From contig NZ_SRZX01000002.1 of NCBI RefSeq assembly GCF_004792665.1, positions 124,001 through 188,000 of the forward strand: DNA of 64,000 bases, in the 5' to 3' direction. Shown piece by piece: positions 42,265 to 51,117 of the stretch; position 1 is the first letter of the stretch; each line of letters starts with the position of its first letter. The notes beneath the pieces are model-generated. The model was not told the DNA's origin. It worked only from the letters and a program-made list of their open reading frames with translations, and did not search any database. The translations under genes and the position numbers were made by a program. The DNA comes from Marinobacter orientalis (GTDB lineage Bacteria; Pseudomonadota; Gammaproteobacteria; Pseudomonadales; Oleiphilaceae).

Positions 42265-42615
42265 TTACATGGTGTGAGTGGGTCGATCCGAGCTCAGTGA
42301 ACCGGCAAGATAGGATTCGATCTTGGTGCGGGCGGTTTCGTCATCGCCGTTGAACTGAACGCCAATACCGGCGGCGCGATTGCCCTGGGCACCTTTTGGA
42401 GTAATCCAGATAACCTTGCCGGCTACAGGAATCTTTTCCGGTTCGTCCATCAGGTTCAGCAGCAGAAAAACTTCATCCCCCAGCTGATACTGTTTCTGTG
42501 TGGGTATAAACAGGCCACCCTGCCGGATGTAAGGCATATAGGCCGCATACAGTACGGCCTTGTCCTTGATGGTCAGGGTAAGAATGCCACTGCGCGCGCC
42601 AAAACCGGGCCCCAT
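42265..42615 (-). CDS. pilZ: Type IV pilus PilZ protein (non-canonical PilZ domain)
   Basis: A 116-residue protein resembling Pseudomonas PilZ, needed for type IV pilus biogenesis through FimX and the PilB ATPase. It has GARSGILTLTIKDKAVLYAA, IPTQKQYQLGDEVFLLLNLM and VIWITPKGAQGNRAAGIGVQ. The RxxxR and DxSxxG c-di-GMP motifs are absent, as in the founding PilZ, so direct nucleotide binding is not expected. ATG 42615 (MGPGFG) with AGGTG six bases upstream is preferred to a GTG three codons earlier. It follows holB, the conserved holB-pilZ pair. Confidence 0.93.
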   Translation of the reverse strand: MGPGFGARSGILTLTIKDKAVLYAAYMPYIRQGGLFIPTQKQYQLGDEVFLLLNLMDEPEKIPVAGKVIWITPKGAQGNRAAGIGVQFNGDDETARTKIESYLAGSLSSDRPTHTM

Positions 42616-42728
42616 AGTAAACACCTATCTCTTTTTTTGATGATCGGAGTCCTGAAACTCGTGATATTCCGCAATCATAACAGTAGTTGTTCAAAACTGC
42701 CCTATCCCGCCAGCAACCTGCGGGGCAA

Positions 42729-43754
42729 TCACCCCGCTGCCGGACGGCGAACCGGCATCAGTTTCTGCCAGGCCATCAGCAGCCGCCCCGCCTCAAACTC
42801 GGGATTCACATTGTAGACGCCAGCGGACCGGGCTTCATGGATCGCATCCAGAATTTCATGCGCCCGCCACGGCGGATTATGAGTGGCGAGGAACGTCAGC
42901 ATTTCCGCTGCGTCTTCATCCCGGGGATGGCTGCCAGCACCAATACGTGCCAGATCTCCGGCCCAACCTTCAAAAAGCCACAGCGCACTTTCAAGCCCCA
43001 TAGCCTTGAAGGGCTTTGCCGCTTCGGCAACAGAAAGCTGGCCTTTCATGAAGCGCCGGAAGTTCTCCAGTGCTTCATCGCGAACCGTGATGAAGTCACC
43101 GGTGGCATACTCAAGCGCCAGACGCGGGGCATTGGCAGATAGCCCCAGGGCCTTCTGGCATTGTTCCGGCGTTGGCCGGCTGTCGCTGTCCAGCTTTTCC
43201 ACGGTCGCGGCCAGCCAGTGCGCGGCCTGATCTTTGCCAGGAGTCGCAATCAGCAGACTCTGGCAACGGGACCGGATAGTGGGCAGCACCGGGCGCCCGC
43301 TCTCCTGGAGCAACACCAGCGTGACATCATCTGCCGGCTCCTCCAGTGTCTTCAACAGAGCATTGGCGGAGTTGATGTTGAGCTGGTCAGCCCGGTCGAT
43401 AATCGCAACCTTGCGCGTTGCTACCTGGGGAGAGCCCACGGCAAACGACGACAGGGCGCGAATCTGGTCGATCTTTATCATCCTGGATTTTTCCGGTGCA
43501 TACACACGGATATCGGGATGGGTGCCGGCAGACACCAGTTCACACTGCTTGCAGCGGCCACAGGGGGCGCCCCCGGCCCGGTCAGGCCGGTCACAGACAA
43601 GCAGCCCTGCCAGGGCGTTGGCAAACAGGCGCTTGCCGACACCGTGCTCACCAGTCACCAGCAGGGCGTGGGGCAGCCGCCCGCCCGTCATGCGCTGCAT
43701 CAGCCTGTCCCAGCTATCCTGCAGCCAGGCCATTGTTGCTATGGAGGTATTCAC
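42729..43754 (-). CDS. holB: DNA polymerase III subunit delta prime
   Basis: A 341-residue clamp-loader subunit. It has an AAA+ fold with GEHGVGKRLFANALAG, a four-cysteine zinc site (C near residue 54, then APCGRCKQC), DRADQLNINSANALLKTLEE, and the SRC motif in LPTIRSRCQSLL. GTG 43754 has GAAGGTG upstream and is used; an ATG seven codons later lacks a ribosome site but gives a more usual N-terminus. The start of holB is 11 nt from the transglutaminase stop. Confidence 0.93.
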   Translation of the reverse strand: MNTSIATMAWLQDSWDRLMQRMTGGRLPHALLVTGEHGVGKRLFANALAGLLVCDRPDRAGGAPCGRCKQCELVSAGTHPDIRVYAPEKSRMIKIDQIRALSSFAVGSPQVATRKVAIIDRADQLNINSANALLKTLEEPADDVTLVLLQESGRPVLPTIRSRCQSLLIATPGKDQAAHWLAATVEKLDSDSRPTPEQCQKALGLSANAPRLALEYATGDFITVRDEALENFRRFMKGQLSVAEAAKPFKAMGLESALWLFEGWAGDLARIGAGSHPRDEDAAEMLTFLATHNPPWRAHEILDAIHEARSAGVYNVNPEFEAGRLLMAWQKLMPVRRPAAG

Positions 43755-43764
43755 TCGTTCACCT

Positions 43765-45849
43765 TCAGTGGTTGCCCCCGGGGCGCCCCGGGGACTGGCG
43801 GTCAGCCTGTCTTTTCATCGCTGTCAGCAGCCGCTTCATTCTGGCCAGTTCGCCACGGCTGTCGGTTCCGGATTCACCGCCATAGTAATGTCTGTTGACC
43901 GCGCGGGCAAAAGCAGTTGCCGTTCCCGCCGCCTCAGGCATTACCCGGGACAGCCTTGAGGCCAGTTGCGACGGCGTTTCACCATGTCGGACAGGCACAC
44001 CTGCACGGTCACACAGGCGATGCCAGCGGGCAACGACACGGCTGAACGGATCCCGGCTTTCAGCACGCCGATACTGCCATGCCGTCATCAGACCGGCCAG
44101 CAGCAAACCCGCGCCTACGAGACCGGCGGTGATATAACCCAGCTCACGCAGGCCGATACCGCCGGGCAATCGGGACATCAGGTTCATCTGTGACTGACCC
44201 TGGTAGCCCACCACCCAGCGCTGCCAGTGATAGTTCATCAGGTCGAGCTGCAACGACGCCCACTGAAGCGCTGCCATATCACCGTAGCGTTGGGGAGAGG
44301 TCCATTCGTTTTCCAGAAAAGAGCCCTCATCCGCCATGGCATCCCTGAGGCCGGATTCGATCCTCTGGGGAGCAATCGCAGCGGTGGGGTCCACACGCAC
44401 CCAGCCCTGACCGGGCAGCCAGGCTTCCACCCAGGCGTGGGCGTCATACTGGCGGATGATCAGATAGTCGTCATCGGCGCCGGCATCGCCACCCTGATAG
44501 CCCACCACCACGCGCGCAGGAATGCCGGCGGCACGAAGCACAAAGGTAGCGGCACCGGCATAATGGGCACAGAACCCCCGTTTTTCATCGAACAGCAGGG
44601 CGTCGATGCCGTCATCGGGCATGGCAGGCGGGCGCAGGGTGTAGAAATACTCCTGCTGGCGGAACCGGTCCAGCAAGTGTTGAACAACAGCTCCGGGCCT
44701 GCGGAACTCCGCGGCAAGCTCTTCGGCAAACGCCCTGGCTCTGGGATTACCGGAACGGGGCAACTGGAGATACCGCTGTACATTATCGGGTACCCCACCA
44801 ACTTGATCAGACTGCGCTTCGTTGGCAAGCGCCATGCGGTATCTGACCGGGCTGTCCGCCGGCCGGTTAAAACGGAAAAGCCCCTGGTCGTCGGGTTGCA
44901 CATTATCCGAAACGGCTTCGGAACCTTCAAGAGCAAAAGCCCAGGTCTGATCCGTGGGCTCCATTAACACGTCATACTGACCGGATTCCAGCTCACCCCT
45001 GCCGCCGTCAACGGAGACACGCCCGGGCCTGCGGAACTGGCGCCCGGAACCCTGCTGCCAGGTGTCGCCCTCCAGCCGGTCGAGAATCAGGCCGCGCCAA
45101 TAACGGTCCCGGTAGGGAGGCGCTTCGCCACCGAAGGTAACCCGGAATGCCCGCTCACTGCTCTGGGCCAGGCTGGAAATATCACCGGGGGTCATGGAAT
45201 CGCTGATGCCGGTCCGCGCCTCACCCGATACCAGGGGCACACTCCATAAGGGGGCCATTCTGGGGAAAAACACGAACAGCAGCACCACAATCGGCAGGGT
45301 TTTCAACAGCATCATGCCCAGACGACGCCAGCCGGACTTCATGGCGCCGGGGATATCCGGCGCATTGACGATCTGCAGTCCAACAAACAGCATGGCAACC
45401 CCGGCCAGGTTAAGAACGCTCCAATGAATTTCCTGGTGAAACAGGAAATTGACCGTGGCCAGATAGACCAGAATAAAAAACAGCACGTAAAAATCCCGCA
45501 CCGAGCGGGTCTCCAGCCATTTCAGGCCCACCGCCAGCACAAAAAAGGACGACGCGGTTTCCACCGTGAAACGCCCCTGAACCGTGGCAATATAAATGGC
45601 CACCAGCACCAGCATAAGGCCGCTTCGCGACCACTTGCCGGGCAGTCTCAGGCGCCCGGTCTGGGCCAGCCAGCGCCAGCCGGCAAGAACGATGCAACTG
45701 GCGATCAGCCATACCGGTAACCGGTCCCACTGGGGCACCAGTAACAGGGCAAAGCTGGCGATCAACCAGATCATCGCCCGACCCGACACCAGCTCGGTGG
45801 TTTCCGGAGCATTGGCGGAGCGGTTCCGGTTTGTTAACCGCTTTATCAT
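43765..45849 (-). CDS. TgpA-like transglutaminase, DUF3488/DUF4129 membrane protein
   Basis: A 694-residue inner-membrane protein. About six TM helices fill residues 25-200. A periplasmic region follows with a transglutaminase-like core: Cys in GFCAHYAGAATFVLRAAGIP, His in YDAHAWVEAWLPGQGW, Asp in VRVDPT, near residues 425-490. One more TM (near 575-595, ITAGLVGAGLLLAGLMTAW) leads to a cytoplasmic C-terminal domain. In Pseudomonas TgpA is an essential periplasmic transglutaminase; the natural substrate is unclear. It overlaps the DUF58 gene by 4 nt, a conserved pair. Confidence 0.9.
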   Translation of the reverse strand: MIKRLTNRNRSANAPETTELVSGRAMIWLIASFALLLVPQWDRLPVWLIASCIVLAGWRWLAQTGRLRLPGKWSRSGLMLVLVAIYIATVQGRFTVETASSFFVLAVGLKWLETRSVRDFYVLFFILVYLATVNFLFHQEIHWSVLNLAGVAMLFVGLQIVNAPDIPGAMKSGWRRLGMMLLKTLPIVVLLFVFFPRMAPLWSVPLVSGEARTGISDSMTPGDISSLAQSSERAFRVTFGGEAPPYRDRYWRGLILDRLEGDTWQQGSGRQFRRPGRVSVDGGRGELESGQYDVLMEPTDQTWAFALEGSEAVSDNVQPDDQGLFRFNRPADSPVRYRMALANEAQSDQVGGVPDNVQRYLQLPRSGNPRARAFAEELAAEFRRPGAVVQHLLDRFRQQEYFYTLRPPAMPDDGIDALLFDEKRGFCAHYAGAATFVLRAAGIPARVVVGYQGGDAGADDDYLIIRQYDAHAWVEAWLPGQGWVRVDPTAAIAPQRIESGLRDAMADEGSFLENEWTSPQRYGDMAALQWASLQLDLMNYHWQRWVVGYQGQSQMNLMSRLPGGIGLRELGYITAGLVGAGLLLAGLMTAWQYRRAESRDPFSRVVARWHRLCDRAGVPVRHGETPSQLASRLSRVMPEAAGTATAFARAVNRHYYGGESGTDSRGELARMKRLLTAMKRQADRQSPGRPGGNH

Positions 45850-46883
45850 AAAGCGCCCTCGCCGCTGGCGTGGCGCGAATGCCCTGCGCCGCCAACGGCA
45901 CGGGTGCCAGTGGGCAATGGCCCACCTCCCTCTGGTTGTTCAAGACCGAAAACAGCCAGCGCCTTAATGCAGCGACTGGCATGGCCCGCGCCGGTGTCCG
46001 GCTCTATCACCTGACCCGGCAGATTCAGTCCGAAACGGCTGTTGCTCCTGGAGCGTTCCAGCACCTGATGCGCCAGATAGCCCAGCCGCAGTTCCCGCTC
46101 CACTCCTGCAAAGGCGTCATAATCCAGCCACTGGGGGCTGCCCTGCTCTCCCTCCCAGTCCGTGATAACCATTTCCCCGGTGCGCGCGTAGCGTTTCCAT
46201 TGCACCCGCTGGCTCATGTCCCCCTCGCGCCAGGGACGGATATCCGCATGATCATTGCCATCGATCGAGCGGGATTTGGCCTGTTCCTCACCATCCTGGA
46301 CGGTACTGGCCACCTCCGGCGCCGCCAGTGGACCGGGATAGACAATGCCGGCGCTGAGCGGCCGCAACCAGGACCACGCGCGGAAAAGCCCGAACGGAAA
46401 GCGGGTTTCCACCAGGATGCGATCCGGCTGCAGGTAACCACGCTGGTAGGCGGGAACCAACAGATTCAGGTCCGCCTGCTGGCCGGACGGGATATGCTGT
46501 TGGTGGAGAACCACCTCATCGCAGGCCAGCGACAGGGCCAGAGTATCGTGGCGGGGAGAAGCCGCACGCAGGCGAAACGGAACCACCTCCCCGGCAAAGC
46601 CCTCACCGGCCTGAATCAGGGTAAGCTCCAGCCCGGAAAGATTGCGGTGAGTCTGGTGCATGGCCGCCACCACGACTGCACCCAGGAGGAAGGTCAGCAG
46701 GTAGATCAGACTGTTCTGGTAGTTGATACCGGTGATCAGCATGATCAGCAACAGGAAGCCAAATACAACACCGGCGCCGGTAGGCATAATAAAGATATTG
46801 CGCTGCCCGAAAGAGCGGTGGTCAGAACGTGGAACGCGCCGGTTCACCCAGTGCCGCCAGCGGTCGCCAATTACCTTCAACAT
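45846..46883 (-). CDS. DUF58 domain-containing membrane protein
   Basis: A 345-residue protein. Two TM helices (about residues 35-75, GVVFGFLLLIMLITGIN then LIYLLTFLLGAVVVAAM) are followed by a soluble part with LIQAGEGFAGEVVPFRLRA and the DUF58 hallmark DIRPWREGDMSQRVQWKRYA, TGEMVITDWE. DUF58 proteins carry a von Willebrand-like fold and usually work with a MoxR ATPase and a transglutaminase. ATG 46883 (MLKVIGDR) is preferred to a TTG 39 bp upstream. No MoxR gene is beside it. Confidence 0.88.
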   Translation of the reverse strand: MLKVIGDRWRHWVNRRVPRSDHRSFGQRNIFIMPTGAGVVFGFLLLIMLITGINYQNSLIYLLTFLLGAVVVAAMHQTHRNLSGLELTLIQAGEGFAGEVVPFRLRAASPRHDTLALSLACDEVVLHQQHIPSGQQADLNLLVPAYQRGYLQPDRILVETRFPFGLFRAWSWLRPLSAGIVYPGPLAAPEVASTVQDGEEQAKSRSIDGNDHADIRPWREGDMSQRVQWKRYARTGEMVITDWEGEQGSPQWLDYDAFAGVERELRLGYLAHQVLERSRSNSRFGLNLPGQVIEPDTGAGHASRCIKALAVFGLEQPEGGGPLPTGTRAVGGAGHSRHASGEGAL

Positions 46884-47070
46884 AAATACCCTGCTGCTGA
46901 ACCGGTTTTCATCAGTGCCCAACTATAAACATGTTGACAGCCTTTGACAGGACAATACTGCAAATACCCGGATTCTGATCACAAATACCTCACCAATAGA
47001 TTGAAATGCGGTAACTTATCCCCACAGTCTACGGTTAACCCATGCAAGATTCTGGTAAGTATGTAGCATC
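46884..47070. promoter_or_regulatory. Divergent promoter region between the DUF58 gene and pabB
   Basis: A 187-bp gap between divergent genes, AT-richer than its flanks. On the plus strand TTGACAG occurs twice ten bases apart (from 46934 and 46944), each a perfect -35 hexamer, but no good -10 lies 16-18 bp after either. It should hold both promoters. Confidence 0.4.
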
Positions 47071-48375
47071 GTGAAAGCATTAAGAGCGGAAGACGCGGCG
47101 TGCCTCGTTTCACAGATCAGCGGCCACCATGGGTTTATCGATTATACCGATACCAGAACACAGCATCGGATTGTTACCGCATTTCCCCTGAAAAGCTGGC
47201 AGGTACCCCGGGATCAGCCTGCGTTCTCGGAACTGGCCACCGAGATTGAAAAAGCCTGGAAAAAATATGCTCTCCCGGAAGACCAGCCGACAGCCGGTGG
47301 CATCGCGGGCACCCTCTTTTATGAATCAGGCAATCTCACGGTGCCGGGTTTTAGCGGGCGGTACAGAACCGACAGCGGGAACTACGGTTACATCGGCCTT
47401 TACCTCTGGCAACTGACCCTCGATACGTCAGGCACGGAACCTCCCCGACTGGATTTCCACCCCGATTGCGACAGCAATACCAGGGCGCGGGTACTCGCCC
47501 TCGTCGGTCAGGGTCGGCGTCATTCTGCGCCTTTCAAAATCAGCGAGAGTTTCACCGCGGAACAATCCGCTGAGCATTACCGGAACGGTGTCTCCGCGGT
47601 ACTGCGCTACATCCACGCCGGTGACTGCTACCAGGTCAACCTGTCCAATAAATACGTCGGCAGCTACCAGGGCCCGCCCTACTCCGCGTTCCAGGCTTTG
47701 TGCCAGGCAATACCCGTTCCCCATGCGGCCTATGTCGATGCGGGTCCGTACCAGGTGCTCAGTATTTCGCCGGAATTATTTCTCAGTATCCAACAGGGTC
47801 GAAAGGTCGTCAGCAAGCCGATAAAAGGCACCAGGCCCCGGGATTTAATGTCCCCGGAAAACGATCAAAGAATTGCCGAGTCCCTGGCCGCTGCAGAAAA
47901 AGACCGCGCCGAAAATCTGATGATCGTGGACCTGATCCGCAACGACCTGTCGAAGTTCTGCGAGCCTTTTTCTGTCTCAGTGCCACAACTGTTCAGCATC
48001 GAAAGCTACGAGAATGTTCATCAACTGGTCAGTACGGTAGAAGGCAGGCTTCGGCCGGATTCCACTCCGTTTCGGGCGTTGCTCTCCGCCTTTCCCGGCG
48101 GTTCGATTACCGGTGCACCCAAACGCCGAGCGATGGAAATCATCGACAGTCTGGAACAGCACAGCCGGGGACCCTATTGTGGATCAGTATTCCGCTGGGA
48201 TTTCGCAAACAATCTGGAAAGCAATATCGCTATCCGTACCCTGATGACGGATTCTGCCGGACTGATTCACTGCTGGGCGGGGTGTGGCATTGTAGCGGAT
48301 TCCGACCCGGACGATGAGTATCGGGAATCCGTGGACAAGGTCCGGAAACTGATGGATGTGCTGGAGAACCTCTGA
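47071..48375 (+). CDS. pabB: Aminodeoxychorismate synthase component I
   Basis: A 434-residue chorismate-utilising enzyme that, with the amidotransferase PabA, makes 4-amino-4-deoxychorismate for folate. The C-terminal catalytic domain has YIHAGDCYQVNLSNKY near residue 190, KPIKGTRPRD with the catalytic Lys, ENLMIVDLIRNDLSKFC, FPGGSITGAPKRRAMEIID and AGCGIVADSDPDDEYRES. A PIKGT-type motif supports PabB over TrpE. The N-terminal domain is short. The start is GTG with no strong ribosome site. It is convergent with thrH, an order I recall from Pseudomonas. Confidence 0.92.
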   Translation: MKALRAEDAACLVSQISGHHGFIDYTDTRTQHRIVTAFPLKSWQVPRDQPAFSELATEIEKAWKKYALPEDQPTAGGIAGTLFYESGNLTVPGFSGRYRTDSGNYGYIGLYLWQLTLDTSGTEPPRLDFHPDCDSNTRARVLALVGQGRRHSAPFKISESFTAEQSAEHYRNGVSAVLRYIHAGDCYQVNLSNKYVGSYQGPPYSAFQALCQAIPVPHAAYVDAGPYQVLSISPELFLSIQQGRKVVSKPIKGTRPRDLMSPENDQRIAESLAAAEKDRAENLMIVDLIRNDLSKFCEPFSVSVPQLFSIESYENVHQLVSTVEGRLRPDSTPFRALLSAFPGGSITGAPKRRAMEIIDSLEQHSRGPYCGSVFRWDFANNLESNIAIRTLMTDSAGLIHCWAGCGIVADSDPDDEYRESVDKVRKLMDVLENL

Positions 48376-48395
48376 GCGCGGGAAGCCAGGGCCTA

Positions 48396-48418
48396 CCGGA
48401 GCAGCACCGCTGCCCCGG
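48396..48418. terminator. Imperfect hairpin between convergent pabB and thrH
   Basis: CCGG-A-GCAGC (48396-48405) faces GCTGC-C-CCGG (48409-48418) around ACC. It lies in the 57-bp gap between the two stops. No T tract is present on either side, so this is weak. Confidence 0.35.
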
Positions 48419-48432
48419 CAGGTTCAGAGCGG

Positions 48433-49044
48433 TCAGTTATGGATGGCGCTGGCCTTCAGGAACTCTTCGCGAAGTTCTTCAAACGTATGCACGGCAGGAA
48501 ACTGGGGAAACTCCTCAATCACATTCTGCGGCGCATGAAACAGAATACCCGCTTCCGCCTGGCCCAGCATCGTGGTGTCGTTATAGGAATCACCCGCCGC
48601 AATCACCCGGTAGTTCAGCAGCTGGAAGGCACGGACTGACTGGCGCTTGGGATCCCTCTGGCGCAGCAGGTAATCGGTAATGCGCCCCTCGTCATTCACC
48701 TCCAGCTTGTGGCAGAGCAATGCCGGATAGCCGAGCTTTTTCATCAGCGGCATGGCGAATTCGTAGAAAGTATCAGACAGAATCACCACCTGGAACCGCT
48801 CGCGCAGCCAGTCCAGGAACTCACTGGCACCGGGCAGCGGGTCCAGCTCGCCAATCACTTCCTGGATCTGTGGCAGGCCGTAGCCATGCTGGTCCAGCAG
48901 CCTCAGACGCTGCTGCATCAGTACGTCGTAATCGGGAATGTCGCGGGTGGTCGCCTTGAGTTCCTCAATGCCGGTTTTTTCCGCAAACGCGATCCAGATT
49001 TCCGGGATCAGTACTCCTTCAAGGTCAAGGCACGCGAGTTCCAC
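48433..49044 (-). CDS. thrH: Bifunctional phosphoserine phosphatase / homoserine phosphotransferase ThrH
   Basis: A 203-residue HAD-superfamily enzyme. The nucleophile is in ACLDLEGVLIPEIW (DLEG in place of the usual DxDGT), motif II is VILSDTFYEF, and motif IV is AAGDSYNDTTMLGQAE. The sequence closely follows Pseudomonas ThrH, which dephosphorylates phosphoserine and can transfer the phosphate to homoserine. The start is GTG 49044 with AGGAG six bases upstream. A GC hairpin sits in its leader. It is convergent with pabB and divergent from cysH. Confidence 0.94.
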   Translation of the reverse strand: MELACLDLEGVLIPEIWIAFAEKTGIEELKATTRDIPDYDVLMQQRLRLLDQHGYGLPQIQEVIGELDPLPGASEFLDWLRERFQVVILSDTFYEFAMPLMKKLGYPALLCHKLEVNDEGRITDYLLRQRDPKRQSVRAFQLLNYRVIAAGDSYNDTTMLGQAEAGILFHAPQNVIEEFPQFPAVHTFEELREEFLKASAIHN

Positions 49045-49075
49045 AATGGTCTCCTGATAGTTGAACGCTGGTCAG

Positions 49076-49099
49076 CCCGGCGGGTCGGTAACCGCCGGG
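49076..49099. other. GC-rich hairpin in the thrH leader
   Basis: CCCGGCGG (49076-49083) pairs exactly with CCGCCGGG (49092-49099) around 8 nt. It lies 32 bp upstream of the thrH GTG in the thrH-cysH divergent gap. It could be a leader structure or part of an operator; nothing more can be said. Confidence 0.4.
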
Positions 49100-49247
49100 T
49101 ATTGAAATCAGGCGGTATGATATGAAAAACGCGGACTGAATGCATCGTGGATCTGTGCGGCTATAACGATATATTCCGGCATTCCTTCAGACCAGAGCCT
49201 GTTAATGATAGATTTATCACACATTTAGACCCCAGGTGATGCTTTCA

Positions 49248-49970
49248 ATGACGGATATTTCACAGCTACAGACGGAGCTTGAGGGCCAGAGCCCCAGAGC
49301 CATCCTCAAGGCCGCCCTGGCGAAGTACGATAATATCGCCATTTCCTTCAGCGGTGCGGAAGACGTCGCCCTGATCGAGCTCGCCCACAAAATGACCGAC
49401 CGACTGCAGGTATTCACCCTGGACACCGCCCGCCTGCACCCGGAAACCTACGAATTCATCGAAAGAGTTCGCAAGCACTACGGGATAGACATCGAGGTGA
49501 TGTTCCCGGACGCCGCGGAAGTGCAGGATCTGGTCAACCGCAAGGGCATGTTCAGCTTTTACCAGGACGGCCATGCCGAATGCTGCGGTATCCGCAAGGT
49601 GAACCCGTTGCGCAGAAAGCTGTCCACCATGGATGCCTGGATTACAGGCCAGCGCAAGGACCAGAGCCCGGGTACCCGTAACGATGTGCCTGTAGTGCAG
49701 ATCGACGATGCTTTCGCAACAGACGACAAACAGCTGGTGAAATTCAACCCGCTGGCAAACTGGAGCTCAAAGGAGGTCTGGGACTATATCCGCATGACCG
49801 AGGCACCCTACAACAAGCTGCACGAAAAAGGCTTTGTCAGCATCGGGTGCGAGCCCTGCACAAGGGCCATCCTGCCGGGGCAGCATGAGCGCGAGGGCCG
49901 GTGGTGGTGGGAAGAAGCCACCCAGAAAGAGTGTGGTCTTCATGCCGGGAACCTGATCGCCCGGGACTGA
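49248..49970 (+). CDS. cysH: Assimilatory adenylyl-sulfate (APS/PAPS) reductase
   Basis: A 240-residue thioredoxin-dependent reductase giving sulfite. [14 protein letters not shown] is the PP-loop, [22 protein letters not shown] follows, and the cluster cysteines are in [17 protein letters not shown] and IGCEPCTR. These CC and CxxC pairs mark the [4Fe-4S] type that uses APS, as in Pseudomonas, unlike the E. coli PAPS enzyme. C-terminal ECGLHAGN holds the catalytic Cys. ATG 49248 fits the AGGTG site (nine bases); GTG 49236 and ATG 49239 are too close to it. It is convergent with cysB, its likely activator. Confidence 0.95.
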   Translation: MTDISQLQTELEGQSPRAILKAALAKYDNIAISFSGAEDVALIELAHKMTDRLQVFTLDTARLHPETYEFIERVRKHYGIDIEVMFPDAAEVQDLVNRKGMFSFYQDGHAECCGIRKVNPLRRKLSTMDAWITGQRKDQSPGTRNDVPVVQIDDAFATDDKQLVKFNPLANWSSKEVWDYIRMTEAPYNKLHEKGFVSIGCEPCTRAILPGQHEREGRWWWEEATQKECGLHAGNLIARD

Positions 49971-49981
49971 CCGGGCCGGTA

Positions 49982-50959
<978 letters not shown>

Positions 50960-50981
50960 CTACCCTGTCGCTCCCCATAAG

Positions 50982-50999
50982 GCCCGGCCATAACCGGGC
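50982..50999. other. Hairpin in the cysB leader
   Basis: GCCCGG (50982-50987) pairs with CCGGGC (50994-50999) around CCATAA, about 23 bp before the cysB ATG. No T tract follows in the cysB direction. It may affect ribosome loading or be incidental. Confidence 0.35.
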
Positions 51000-51062
51000 T
51001 ATGCATATGCTGGTGTTATTTTTGAAGAATACGCATAAAAACGTGATCTTTCATTCTTTTTG

Positions 51063-51068
51063 AGTATA
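51063..51068 (-). promoter_or_regulatory. Candidate -10 box for cysB
   Basis: TATACT on the minus strand, 104 bp before the cysB ATG in the 158-bp AT-rich gap after dinG. No matching -35 is seen at 16-18 bp, which would suit an activator-dependent or autoregulated promoter. Confidence 0.35.
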
Positions 51069-51117
51069 CAGAATCCGTTCCACCAAAGTTTAGACCAAAA
51101 ACAGGAGAACGCTGCCT

